Under the pieces are notes generated by a model. That model was not told the DNA's origin. It saw nothing but the letters and a program-made list of their open reading frames with translations, and made no database searches. Source: Dulcicalothrix desertica PCC 7102 (GTDB lineage Bacteria; Cyanobacteriota; Cyanobacteriia; Cyanobacteriales; Nostocaceae). Taken from it: a stretch of 45,729 nucleotides of DNA. Both the position numbers and the translations under genes were made by a program. The stretch covers positions 166,765-212,493 of the forward strand of contig NZ_RSCL01000019.1 in the NCBI RefSeq assembly GCF_003991905.1, in the 5' to 3' direction. Every line of letters begins with the position of its first letter. Position 1 is the first letter of the stretch. Shown piece after piece: positions 25,701-32,808 of the stretch.

Positions 25701-26536
25701 TCTTTTTGGTCATGAGCAAGTTGTTCTGCTTGTTGCTTGATTATAGGTAAAATTTCTTTTTTTACCGCCGATGGGTAATTTACTAAAATTTGAGTTCCTA
25801 AACTGTGTTTTCTATATAAAGCTAATGCTTTTACACCTAAACCAATAGACAGCATATACTCGCCTGGTGTAATTGCATCTTCTCCTTTCCTACCTTTGAA
25901 GCAAGAAGTGGCAAGTACCATATCATAGCCAACTTTACTGCGTAGAGTCCCATAAGAGGTGTTACCACCCATGCGAAAAAACGATTCACCAAATTTATCC
26001 AGCCTTGCAGGCGCCAGTGTCCCTTTAGCAATCCGCATTACTAAGCTCTCTTCTTGAGGTCGAATACCAAGCCGAAATTGAAAAGCGCGCGGTTCAATGT
26101 TGTTTGATGCGGCAAAAGTCTTATCAATTAACCCTTTACAATCACCAACCAGCTTTCGAGCATCACTATTTGCAATAACACCACCATTTTCTCCTGTCGT
26201 GTCGTCAATAACTAAAATTCTTACATCTTGCAGAGGGTGAAAAGTGCGACAAGGTGTAAAAGGTAAAGGGTAAGCGGCGCCATCCGAAGGATTTGGGTAT
26301 AAGGAATCGCGAATAGTTGGGTCATTCGCAAAAAACATTCTACTACCCGCTGAAAATTGCAAGCTCATACCGTTATGTTCTTGCAAATCGGACGGTATTG
26401 TGGCTTTAAGATAAGCAGTGCCAATACTAAATTCAACACCAGGGAATAAGTATTCAGCAAGTGTATTTTCTAGTTTCTCTTGTATCCCAGTGTTAAGATT
26501 TGTTTTCGTATCAAAGTGATTAAGTCTTAAAACCAT
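22778..26536 (-). CDS. Large polymerase-like protein with DFDGD motif (RNA polymerase beta-prime-like double-psi barrel)
   Basis: In this 1252-residue protein, residues 457-461 read DFDGD, the metal-binding signature of RNA polymerase catalytic barrels. The context also fits: Arg418-Ser-Pro420 matches the R-x-P of beta-prime, and 'DGCVYIHPKTA' (His446-Pro447) sits 9 residues before DFDGD, against 8 after 'LHP' in cellular beta-prime. An upstream segment ('GYDMVLATSCFKGRK', about 202-216) could belong to a second barrel. A single chain with both barrels would resemble QDE-1-type RNA-dependent polymerases, YonO of phage SP-beta and crAss-like phage polymerases. Host cyanobacterial beta-prime is split into two genes, so this is not a simple copy. 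The C-terminal 350 residues are unknown. Likely plasmid transcription, priming or RNA copying; activity is inferred. Confidence 0.7.
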   Translation of the reverse strand: MVLRLNHFDTKTNLNTGIQEKLENTLAEYLFPGVEFSIGTAYLKATIPSDLQEHNGMSLQFSAGSRMFFANDPTIRDSLYPNPSDGAAYPLPFTPCRTFHPLQDVRILVIDDTTGENGGVIANSDARKLVGDCKGLIDKTFAASNNIEPRAFQFRLGIRPQEESLVMRIAKGTLAPARLDKFGESFFRMGGNTSYGTLRSKVGYDMVLATSCFKGRKGEDAITPGEYMLSIGLGVKALALYRKHSLGTQILVNYPSAVKKEILPIIKQQAEQLAHDQKDLRRLAQRYLETYERRKALLAKSLESNFQEDIDDKFSIFDNLDSGGEADDTTDGENFSYEQKDLLLYSLLKNDLSGYCQLLEHPKIITELQEFARKEWVEIATGRSIKFTSGLAQPNLDLQHNEICIPTINDGEEIIVTRSPLINSNGVITLKNRHLPEMLDGCVYIHPKTAMDNMQCDFDGDLLAFAASKTFPHLASEVKEKNLSQNRYPDIVKKAKVAYKGTFEKISISAMSNKIGIIANEIQKNIALQCEICAMPQADKLNYLKQVSIHFSKVLQKHQQGKLKIPDKIIQKVKQVTINDINSQQTEEKLIRVKNLLKDCVAELGNELQIATDGVKSALRPDNLIIAYCQAITDYKKIEWLSDKKNSEAFTNRGMKSNGYSPIDLMIQQTNQIFEQSQLHARPIEQFKKLYPDIVLTDHHKEQAQIIKTGYNSLIKQRITLEERKKLEPGPYLVITSSTSGKQLEITNLIKFDVAKNPEFWKASELSIRIQSRIPSAKMSHPLKATAKYFDTDGQVKDITIGTISMKSMKEHDLKPGMSINQAKVEFHFGISDGMVDALKQQTMEYVESIRNSTPEPEKLQLAAAIHDITHTEESKNYQGLKRAGVAFAIFPNEVVGQLHSLQFTKMRVIGAQFNECAGINFKGEQVAIKFEDGANPRDPTKTARWVTVEEKKLGTIDARSPQLIAGCEALATITSSPNTSIIVTSLKNPDNKLQIDNTDKYAFAGRDWQSEKTSISFNVQQSNVGKAPVVIALLGNQALGILNKQSTNFLLPQLAKGGKTIQGLTITGIVNNAPASYADIVIDPNSVKLPDIQPNSNQPLVARVVFFEATVDSNLQQLADQMMCNMLQRAVDRAIERGYNIIHFVDISPHQLDNPSPAVKMIQELGATRKDINIKYFDVASPKEAIGNLVQPDDIALGIRSKETINIIGYAANQGKAVAAYIPETGKFDRYNLPPIEKTVTAIKNEIERDA

Positions 26537-26647
26537 AGTACTTCTGGCAAGTATGAGTGGTGACTAGAGTCAGAAGTTACCAAAGCTAATTAATTCTTCT
26601 AGCTGTTGGTGTACTAAAATAGAAACTGGTATCACAGAGGTAAAAAA

Positions 26648-26878
26648 ATGGTTAAAAAGTCTGTTCCCGAACCAAATAATCAGCCAATAACAACTAGATA
26701 CCAGATAGAGTCTTCTATGACCCCGGATGAACTATTGAGCGAGGGATATGCAAACTATGATGATTTTTATGACCCCGAAGAGGAAAAGTTGGAGGAATTA
26801 CTTGCTATTGAGCGACAGGAGACAAAGGACAATACAAAGTCTGAAGAGTATTACAATAAATACTTCATCGAGTTTTAA
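26648..26878 (+). CDS. Small acidic hypothetical protein
   Basis: This is a 76-residue, strongly acidic protein ('YANYDDFYDPEEEKLEELLA'), probably partly disordered with a C-terminal helix. A good ribosome-binding site (AGAGGT) lies about 8 bases before the ATG. It is divergent from the polymerase-like gene (22778-26536), sharing a 111-base upstream region, so the two may be co-regulated. A 28-base palindrome starts 8 bases after its stop. No family recognised. Confidence 0.55.
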   Translation: MVKKSVPEPNNQPITTRYQIESSMTPDELLSEGYANYDDFYDPEEEKLEELLAIERQETKDNTKSEEYYNKYFIEF

Positions 26879-26885
26879 CGTTTAT

Positions 26886-26913
26886 ACGCTTGTGGAAAAT
26901 TTTCCATAAGCGT
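26886..26913. terminator. 28-nt 3'-end palindrome between convergent genes
   Basis: It reads ACGCTTGTGG-AAAATTTT-CCATAAGCGT, a near-perfect palindrome (one G-U in the RNA form). It fills the gap between the ends of the genes at 26648-26878 and 26926-27651, as expected for a bidirectional terminator. The core contains two inverted copies resembling the cyanobacterial DnaA box TTTTCCACA, one changed (TTTTCCATA). Confidence 0.65.
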
Positions 26914-26925
26914 CAAAGTTCAGCT

Positions 26926-27651
26926 TTAGGGACTAAACTTTCGCTTATCAGGTGGGAGAACCCATACAAAACAGTATCCTGACTTCGCTTTACGTCCGAA
27001 CTGCGATAAAACTACACCCAATCTTTGAGCATCTTTAACGCACTCTGTATTATCTAAGTAACCCCGGTTCCAGTTGATTAAATTCCTGGCAAATTTTCCT
27101 TCATTGGACATTGCCCATTTCATCGCGTCTAATTCGTTCCACGTTAAAAGCGTTGACTGTACTTTTGTATAGCCCCCGCCAATTATTCCAGTAATCCAGG
27201 GAGGCATTAAAACACCCGTGATAAAACCGACACTCAAGGTAAAGAAAAATAGAATAGCGGCAGGAAACACTGAATTTATGAGATTTCTTCCCTCACGTAA
27301 TAAGCTTTCATGAATTAAAGCATTAGCCGCGCGGTTAATGGCTACTTTCTGCCGCTCCACTGCTACTTGTTCTACCAATTCCAAATTATGAGCTAAGTCT
27401 TTATTCCAGTTTTTAAAGAGTAATTGTAAGGTGTCAGGCGCCTCTTCAAGCATCGCTTCTAAATGACCAGTAGCAATTAACACTAGAAATAAAGGGTCAT
27501 CTTGGGATAAGCCACTCTTAGAAGCAAAGTCCAACACACGGCGCTTAAAGCGTTCGGTTTTTCCTTTTAAAGCTTCGGCAAGTAAATCTTCTGGAGTTTG
27601 ATTCTTCTCTGGGTTAGACGGTGTAGGTTGAGAGTCTTGTAATTGATTCAT
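26926..27651 (-). CDS. DUF6753-like membrane protein
   Basis: This 241-residue protein has a soluble N-terminus with 'DDPLFLVLIATGHLEAMLEEAP', the part by which I place it in the cyanobacterial DUF6753 group (from memory). This is followed by a helix ('LVEQVAVERQKVAINRAANA'), one or two membrane segments ('FPAAILFFFTLSVGFITGVL' and the GIIGGG region) and a C-terminal globular part. The start overlaps the end of the ParA-like gene by 4 bases, so it is the last gene of the partition-like operon. The family often accompanies conjugation or partition genes on cyanobacterial plasmids; a membrane anchor for the segregation machinery is a guess. Confidence 0.6.
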   Translation of the reverse strand: MNQLQDSQPTPSNPEKNQTPEDLLAEALKGKTERFKRRVLDFASKSGLSQDDPLFLVLIATGHLEAMLEEAPDTLQLLFKNWNKDLAHNLELVEQVAVERQKVAINRAANALIHESLLREGRNLINSVFPAAILFFFTLSVGFITGVLMPPWITGIIGGGYTKVQSTLLTWNELDAMKWAMSNEGKFARNLINWNRGYLDNTECVKDAQRLGVVLSQFGRKAKSGYCFVWVLPPDKRKFSP

Positions 27652-28634
27652 TTAATTAACCCCGTGAGAGTAAATGCTGCATACGCAACTTTTAGGAAAT
27701 TTTTCACCCGCTGCTTGGATATCACTTTAAAATCAGGGTGCATTATGGCGCCAGAAAAAGTAACTCCTAAACGGTCAACCATGTTGCGCTCCCAAAATGG
27801 GAATTTGGGAAAGTTCATAATCGTAAATTGATGCACCCTCTGCGCTTCTATAAACTCTGGCATTTTATCTATATAGCTCCAGTCATCGCATAGCCCCATA
27901 TTCTTTACAAATACGTGAGTTACATCACCACCTAAATCATTCAACGACTTGAGGAAGAAATTTACAGAATCTACCCCACCAGTACACACAAACCATTTAA
28001 TGAAAATAATTGAATGCTCTTTACCTAGTTGAGTTAGGCTATTGCGCGTTATCCAGTTAGTAACGTTTGTATAAACTTGAGCAGGTAAATTGACAATTAC
28101 TGACCTTTCTAAGGCTAAATCGAATATTTCATCAGCATCATGCGCTTGCTTTTCATCATCGCTAAAAAACGCTGGCTTTACATCATGATATAGCTTGGCA
28201 ATGTCCTGATTACTTGTATCCGCGTCTACAATAGCAACATCCAAATCAGCATTGACGCAATATTCAATCAAAGTTTTACTCACAAACGATTTTCCGGCGC
28301 CACCTTTCTCGCCATCTACAATGTGAATCACTGTTGAATGAGTGAGATTCTCTTCTAAGTTATCAAACGGTATGGCGCCCGAACCTGATGGTAGTTCATT
28401 ATTTGAGGTATTATCATGCTCAGATAAATCTAAGTTAGCTGGGTTTGACTCTCCATCAAGTTCCTGCTCCCAATCTTCAATATAAACGCTTTTATTTTCA
28501 CTTGCTGTTTCTGTCGGAGAGTTATTTAAATTTGTGTTTTCGTGCATTGTTGTTGAGTTATTCACATAACTATCAGAATTAGCAATATATTTTCTAGGTC
28601 TGCCTCTTTTTTTTTTAGGCTGTTGAAAATCCAT
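27648..28634 (-). CDS. ParA/MinD-like ATPase with N-terminal AT-hook
   Basis: In this 328-residue protein, residues 108-116 read GEKGGAGKS, the deviant Walker A of ParA/MinD ATPases, followed by a Walker B-like 'LDVAIVDADTSNQDIA'. The first 100 residues are loose and low-complexity, with KKRGRPRK (8-15), a textbook AT-hook for binding AT-rich minor grooves. ParA proteins move plasmids along the nucleoid. Here the gene is in the same operon as a ParM-like actin, which is unusual. The C-terminal domain is longer and less typical than classic ParA, nearer to ParA-like ATPases of mobile elements. The stop overlaps the next gene by 4 bases. Confidence 0.8.
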   Translation of the reverse strand: MDFQQPKKKRGRPRKYIANSDSYVNNSTTMHENTNLNNSPTETASENKSVYIEDWEQELDGESNPANLDLSEHDNTSNNELPSGSGAIPFDNLEENLTHSTVIHIVDGEKGGAGKSFVSKTLIEYCVNADLDVAIVDADTSNQDIAKLYHDVKPAFFSDDEKQAHDADEIFDLALERSVIVNLPAQVYTNVTNWITRNSLTQLGKEHSIIFIKWFVCTGGVDSVNFFLKSLNDLGGDVTHVFVKNMGLCDDWSYIDKMPEFIEAQRVHQFTIMNFPKFPFWERNMVDRLGVTFSGAIMHPDFKVISKQRVKNFLKVAYAAFTLTGLIK

Positions 28635-28643
28635 AAATTTTAC

Positions 28644-29063
28644 CTACCAACTGCTAAACGAATCAGTATCGTAATTAAATTGTCCTATTTGTTCTTTCTG
28701 CTCCTCAACAGAGGGGTAATTTTGTGTTGAGTTAGTTTTGGGCTGACCATTTGCCTGTATAAATTCTTTTTGATGGAATGAAGGCATATAATTAGGTAGC
28801 TCTAACCCAACTACTGCGTAGATTTGGTTGAGTTGGATTAGCAAACTGGAGCAAGCTTCCATAGCTATCCGCTCTCTAGTTGCTTTATCCAAATCTGGTG
28901 ATTGAGCAGCCGCTAAGGGTAGCCAAAATGCTCTCAATGCTAACAAAATCATAGTTGTGGTACTCATTACATCACTTGTAGATATGTAATCGAGCATCAG
29001 AATATCTATTTCGTTACGCGGTTGATATCGCCAGCGAAAATTACTACGAGTTTTCTCGAACAC
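28644..29063 (-). CDS. Small partner protein of the ParM-like actin (ParR position), unknown
   Basis: This 139-residue protein starts with a basic stretch ('MFEKTRSNFRWRYQPRNEID'), then has a hydrophobic helical middle ('TTTMILLALRAFWLPLAAAQ') and a polar tail. The gene starts inside the end of the ParM-like gene (20-base overlap) and is followed 9 bases later by the ParA-like gene. In ParM systems the gene after parM encodes the DNA-binding adaptor ParR, and this one has that position and size, but I see no clear ribbon-helix-helix signature. The adaptor role rests on position only. Confidence 0.5.
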   Translation of the reverse strand: MFEKTRSNFRWRYQPRNEIDILMLDYISTSDVMSTTTMILLALRAFWLPLAAAQSPDLDKATRERIAMEACSSLLIQLNQIYAVVGLELPNYMPSFHQKEFIQANGQPKTNSTQNYPSVEEQKEQIGQFNYDTDSFSSW

Positions 29064-30210
29064 TATTTATTACCTCAATTTGACGTGAAAGGCGCCGTTT
29101 TACAATTTCGTTAAAATATAAGAAGGCGCCGTAAACATCTGCCAAACGACTACCAAGCGAGTAGCTATCGATTGATGCAGGAACGGCTATCCCAGAAAAT
29201 ATACATGGTGTCGTTCTGTAACAGGTATTTAACTCTTTTTTCAAATAGTCAGCAGTGCCACCACAAAAAAGAATTTCTTCAACATCAAGTGGGATAAGCT
29301 GAGAAAGCCAACTTGTTAAAGCAGTAGCGTATTCATGACGAGCAAACTTAATTGCTTGCACAAGCTTGATTAATTCAGCGGAACGTCCCTGAGTAGTTGT
29401 GGAACGTAACAAACGCATTAAAGGAAGAGTATCAACATCACTTCCAGAAATTGCCACTGCCCCGGTTAAACGCTCTACTGCTTGCCCCGCAGTTGCAGCA
29501 ACCACTTTTTCTAGCATTCGTACCATGCCTAAATCTGAGGTTTTACCATCTCTAGATACAACACCTCGATGGGCAATTAGTACTGATGCATTGCGGAAGC
29601 CAATCATTGCCACCGCACAGACTTTTTGTTTGATTGCTTCCCCAACGCGCTTTTGGTGCGATAGATATATACCTGCTCCTTCTGGCAAGCAATTGAAAAT
29701 TATACATTCAACTTGCATTTTGCCACACGGTACAAGGTAATCGGATAAGCTAGCACAAACCAATTGTTCAAATATCGCTTTGTTCTCAAACTCTCCAGGT
29801 GGAAGCAAGACAGAAAGGGCAATTCTAAACTTGCGCTCTAGGTTGAGTTTTTCTTTAATTACCCAAATTGCGGCTAATGTTTTATGAACCGCGCGTTCGT
29901 ATTTCAGTTCAACGAGTCCAGCGTTTGCGTGATACCTGCTCTGTGCCAGATATCCAACTGCTTTTGCCTCGTTATTGACAAACACCCACGCGCGGTTCTC
30001 CGGTTCAGTCGTTCCCATCAGATTTTGTTCGTAATTTTTAATTGATTCCAGCGTTACCGAAACAACCTCCGGTTCCATAAATAATGAATATGCTTCAGAA
30101 CTTTCATAAAGCGAATAAATTCCTTTTGTGCCACTTCCTCCAAAGTCGAGAGCGATAATAACGAGAGGAGATGAGTCAAAATTATTTGTTTTTAAAGTAT
30201 TTATACTCAT
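29044..30210 (-). CDS. ParM/StbA-like plasmid actin
   Basis: This protein has 388 residues from the chosen start. Actin-fold motifs are visible: phosphate-1 'ALDFGGSGTKGIY' with Asp22, phosphate-2 'VAMIGFRNASVLIAHRG', and adenosine motif 'EEILFCGGTADYLKKEL'. These fit the ParM/StbA and Alp group, which forms filaments that push plasmid copies apart. The ATG at 30210 is preferred over an upstream TTG (30222) because TTGGGA lies about 7 bases before it. It is the first gene of an operon with a small partner, a ParA-like ATPase and a DUF6753-like protein. Ten-base repeats directly upstream (30234-30340) are the likely centromere and may also regulate the promoter. Confidence 0.8.
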   Translation of the reverse strand: MSINTLKTNNFDSSPLVIIALDFGGSGTKGIYSLYESSEAYSLFMEPEVVSVTLESIKNYEQNLMGTTEPENRAWVFVNNEAKAVGYLAQSRYHANAGLVELKYERAVHKTLAAIWVIKEKLNLERKFRIALSVLLPPGEFENKAIFEQLVCASLSDYLVPCGKMQVECIIFNCLPEGAGIYLSHQKRVGEAIKQKVCAVAMIGFRNASVLIAHRGVVSRDGKTSDLGMVRMLEKVVAATAGQAVERLTGAVAISGSDVDTLPLMRLLRSTTTQGRSAELIKLVQAIKFARHEYATALTSWLSQLIPLDVEEILFCGGTADYLKKELNTCYRTTPCIFSGIAVPASIDSYSLGSRLADVYGAFLYFNEIVKRRLSRQIEVINSVRENS

Positions 30211-30233
30211 GAAAAATCCCAAAAAAATAAGAA

Positions 30234-30253
30234 TTTGGAGCCATTTGGAGCCT
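30234..30253. repeat. Two 10-bp iterons TTTGGAGCC(A/T) upstream of the actin gene
   Basis: TTTGGAGCCA and TTTGGAGCCT lie in tandem, 24 bases upstream of the actin start. They are in the opposite orientation to the four units at 30301-30340 (TGGAGCCA is the reverse complement of TGGCTCCA). They probably form one side of a centromere-like site. Confidence 0.75.
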
Positions 30254-30300
30254 ACTTATAAATAAAACTAATAGATTTTGCATTTTTATAGGCGTAAAAG

Positions 30301-30340
30301 TTGGCTCTATTTGGCTTTATTTGGCTCCATTTGGCTCCAG
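30301..30340. repeat. Four tandem 10-bp iterons TTGGCTCCAT
   Basis: Four units in exact 10-base register: TTGGCTCTAT, TTGGCTTTAT, TTGGCTCCAT, TTGGCTCCAG. Ten bases is close to one helical turn, so bound proteins would sit on one face. Position about 90 bases upstream of the ParM-like gene fits a parC-like centromere; a replication origin iteron array is the alternative. Confidence 0.8.
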
Positions 30341-31025
30341 TTGTAGTTTTGCTCCTAAAATGCTTGCTGTATAAGTTTGAGAGTTTTTTAGGTAGGCTAC
30401 TAGGCATGATTTTGCATTTTTGGTAAATAGCCTGGTTTTTATCCACGAATTTTGTATTTATTTTTGAATCGTATTTTCCAGGCGCCGTTAATTAAAAAAG
30501 TGGAACTCACTACACTTTTATAAATCGACATTTTCTGAAAAATAATTCGGGTTTTACGAATTACAGCTAAACTTGCCTCAAAATCCACCTCTTGTAAAAC
30601 CTCTCTGCCGTAGAGGTGTTCGAGTATTAGCGTAACTTATCAAAGCCTGAAACAATAAATCGCTCATATCTTCCCTTTGTCCTATCATTTAATTTCTTTC
30701 TTACTTTGTGTTAGCAACTTCAGCCTAATTACTTCAATATTGCGCTGGGTAGATTTTGAACTGTGGTTTAAACAGGTTAAAATCAATGGTATAAAATAAT
30801 AGATGTTAAAATTTAGAGCTTCCGTGTCACAAAAAAATACTCTAACGTCTCAAGTATTGCTACAAGGCAACGCTAGGTATTATAGTTATAAAAATATTGG
30901 CTACGTACAATTACGTTTATAAAAACTTATATATGAAAATTATTACAAGCAACACATGCTCAATAAGTCTGCTTTTAAGCATATATACACAAGTTTAATG
31001 CTTCATAAATAACTTAATTATGTCC
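30341..31025. other. Long non-coding region between partition and mobilisation genes
   Basis: No convincing gene in about 700 bases. It contains two copies of GATTTTGCATTTTT (30274-30287, just inside the iteron region, and 30411-30424), an inverted repeat AAAAGTG/CACTTTT (30496-30519), a pair CACCTC...GAGGTG near 30590-30620 and one GGCGCC (30481). Together with the iterons it could include the plasmid origin of replication. No recognisable replication initiator gene is adjacent. Confidence 0.4.
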
Positions 31026-31090
31026 ATTGATTACGTAAACATCAATTATTGTTTGGTAAAATATTTAAATTGATTATATACGTAATCAAT
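31026..31090. other. Candidate oriT: 12-bp inverted repeat before the relaxase gene
   Basis: ATTGATTACGTA (31026-31037) and its exact reverse complement TACGTAATCAAT (31079-31090) are separated by 41 AT-rich bases. A nested repeat TTGATTA/TAATCAA overlaps the right arm. It lies 72 bases upstream of the MobV relaxase gene, where many oriT sites of this relaxase class occur. The nick site cannot be seen by eye. Confidence 0.45.
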
Positions 31091-31161
31091 CATAATGCGA
31101 TACAAATATAAGGAATAGGTTACTGACACTTTCCTGAAAAAATAGAGGCAATTATGGAATT

Positions 31162-32808
31162 ATGTCTTTTGCAATTTGTCGCATTCAAAAAATAAAATCT
31201 TGGGGGCAACTAACAGCCCACTCAGAACACGCCACCAGGACGCGGGAAACTCCCAACGCTAATCCAGAAGTGGAAAATATTCAAATCGTTGGGAATTTAG
31301 ACAACCTCGATTTGGGTACTTTAGTTCAAAACAAAATCGGTTCGCAAAAAATTCGCTCAAACGCAGTTCTGGCGGTAGAAATGTTGCTTAGTGCTAGTGC
31401 AGAATATTTTCGTCCCCATGCACCACATGAGGGTGGAGTTTATGATAAAAGGTGCCTGGATAATTTTGTTGATGCTGTTATTAGATGGTTAGATTCTTCT
31501 TGGGGAGACAGAGTTGTTCAAGCGGTGCTTCATCTTGATGAAATTACACCCCACGTTCATGCTTATCTCGTACCATTGGATGAACAGGGAAAACTTAGAT
31601 GTAAAGCTTTGTTTGGAACTTTCAATCAAATGTATCAGTTGCAAGATAGTTTTGCTGATGCTGTTGCACACTTGGGAATCGAGCGCGGTATTAAAGGAAG
31701 TTTAGCGACTCACACTCAAGTTAGAAAGTATTACGCAGCAGTTAATCAGGATTCTCAGATTCTGAATTTGGAACATTGTCTCCCCCAACCTACTGCACAA
31801 GAAACAAGCGAGTCTTATCGACAGAGGGTCATTGAGATTTTGAACCCACAGTTGGAGATAATTAATCACCAGTTAAACGAGCGGTCGCGTATTCTCCAAC
31901 AAAAAGCCGTTCTTAAGCAAACTGCATTCAAGAGCGAACAGTTAAGAAAACAGCTAGAGAAAGAATTACATCTACTGCAAGCAACCAGTGGTCAGCCAGA
32001 TTTACCATTACCGCTTGTTGCTTATGAATTAGGAGCAAATTACTATCAACAAAATGATAATGCGTTGTCTTTGGTAATGCGGGTTAACAAGTATAACTTT
32101 GATGATGCGGTGGTTTGGCTACGCGACCGCTTTGGCGAAAAAGGAATGTTACACGCAGTTGCTAATCATGCTTTAACGATTGCACAGCAAACTCCCTCAC
32201 AATTATTTGTGGCGCCTTCTTCTTCACCTAATCATTGGGATGAAGTTGAGCGCTATCTAACACAACAGTGCTTTATTCCCCAACAATTATTGCAAATACT
32301 TCATGAGCGCTCTTTAGTTTATGCATCGGTTACAGTCGGCGCCGTATTTTTAGCGCGAAATATGAAGAATGAGCCAACAGGAGCATATTTACATGCACCA
32401 GGTGGTAATACTTTCAATCTTTATCCGTCGAGCAGACGTTCATGCGGTTGGTTTCACCTCAGCATAGGTGGAAAACTCGACGAACCTACAAAAGAAGCCA
32501 TACTGGTATCGGAACCCATCGAAGCATTATCTTTGGCAGCTTTGAATGCTCCTCACAAACACAAAACTTTATATTTAGTTATCGATAGCCAATACGATAA
32601 GCTACCTAAAGAATTTCTTGAAAAAGTGCCAAACGTGATTGTAGCAACTCTTCGGGAAACTGCAATCACAGTATGCAAAGCTTTGCCAAATGCAATACGC
32701 TTAGAGCCAAAAATAACTTGGAATCAACAATTGCAACAACAAGGAGGCAAAAACCATGCCATTCTGGAATCGCAGAGAAATGCTTCTGACATCCCTTATT
32801 GTCATTAG
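31162..32808 (+). CDS. MobV-family relaxase with C-terminal TOPRIM-like domain
   Basis: This 548-residue protein has a MobV (Mob/Pre) N-terminal relaxase domain: 'MSFAICRIQKIKSWGQL', then 'RSNAVLAVEMLLSAS', and the metal motif 'HLDEITPHVHAYLVPL' at residues 124-139 (His124, Asp126, Glu127, His131, His133). This enzyme nicks oriT and pilots the strand in conjugation. From about residue 285, 'VAYELGANYYQQNDNALSLV' and later 'AILVSEPIEALSLAALN' with 'LYLVIDSQYD' suggest a primase-associated DUF3991/TOPRIM-like module, useful for starting synthesis on the transferred strand. The TOPRIM acidic pair is imperfect. The end overlaps the next gene by 53 bases. Confidence 0.85.
   Translation: MSFAICRIQKIKSWGQLTAHSEHATRTRETPNANPEVENIQIVGNLDNLDLGTLVQNKIGSQKIRSNAVLAVEMLLSASAEYFRPHAPHEGGVYDKRCLDNFVDAVIRWLDSSWGDRVVQAVLHLDEITPHVHAYLVPLDEQGKLRCKALFGTFNQMYQLQDSFADAVAHLGIERGIKGSLATHTQVRKYYAAVNQDSQILNLEHCLPQPTAQETSESYRQRVIEILNPQLEIINHQLNERSRILQQKAVLKQTAFKSEQLRKQLEKELHLLQATSGQPDLPLPLVAYELGANYYQQNDNALSLVMRVNKYNFDDAVVWLRDRFGEKGMLHAVANHALTIAQQTPSQLFVAPSSSPNHWDEVERYLTQQCFIPQQLLQILHERSLVYASVTVGAVFLARNMKNEPTGAYLHAPGGNTFNLYPSSRRSCGWFHLSIGGKLDEPTKEAILVSEPIEALSLAALNAPHKHKTLYLVIDSQYDKLPKEFLEKVPNVIVATLRETAITVCKALPNAIRLEPKITWNQQLQQQGGKNHAILESQRNASDIPYCH

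Noticed and set aside
30234-30340. CRISPR-like array upstream of the actin gene
   Set aside because: Units are only 10 bases, adjacent in register, and in two orientations; this fits iterons or a centromere.
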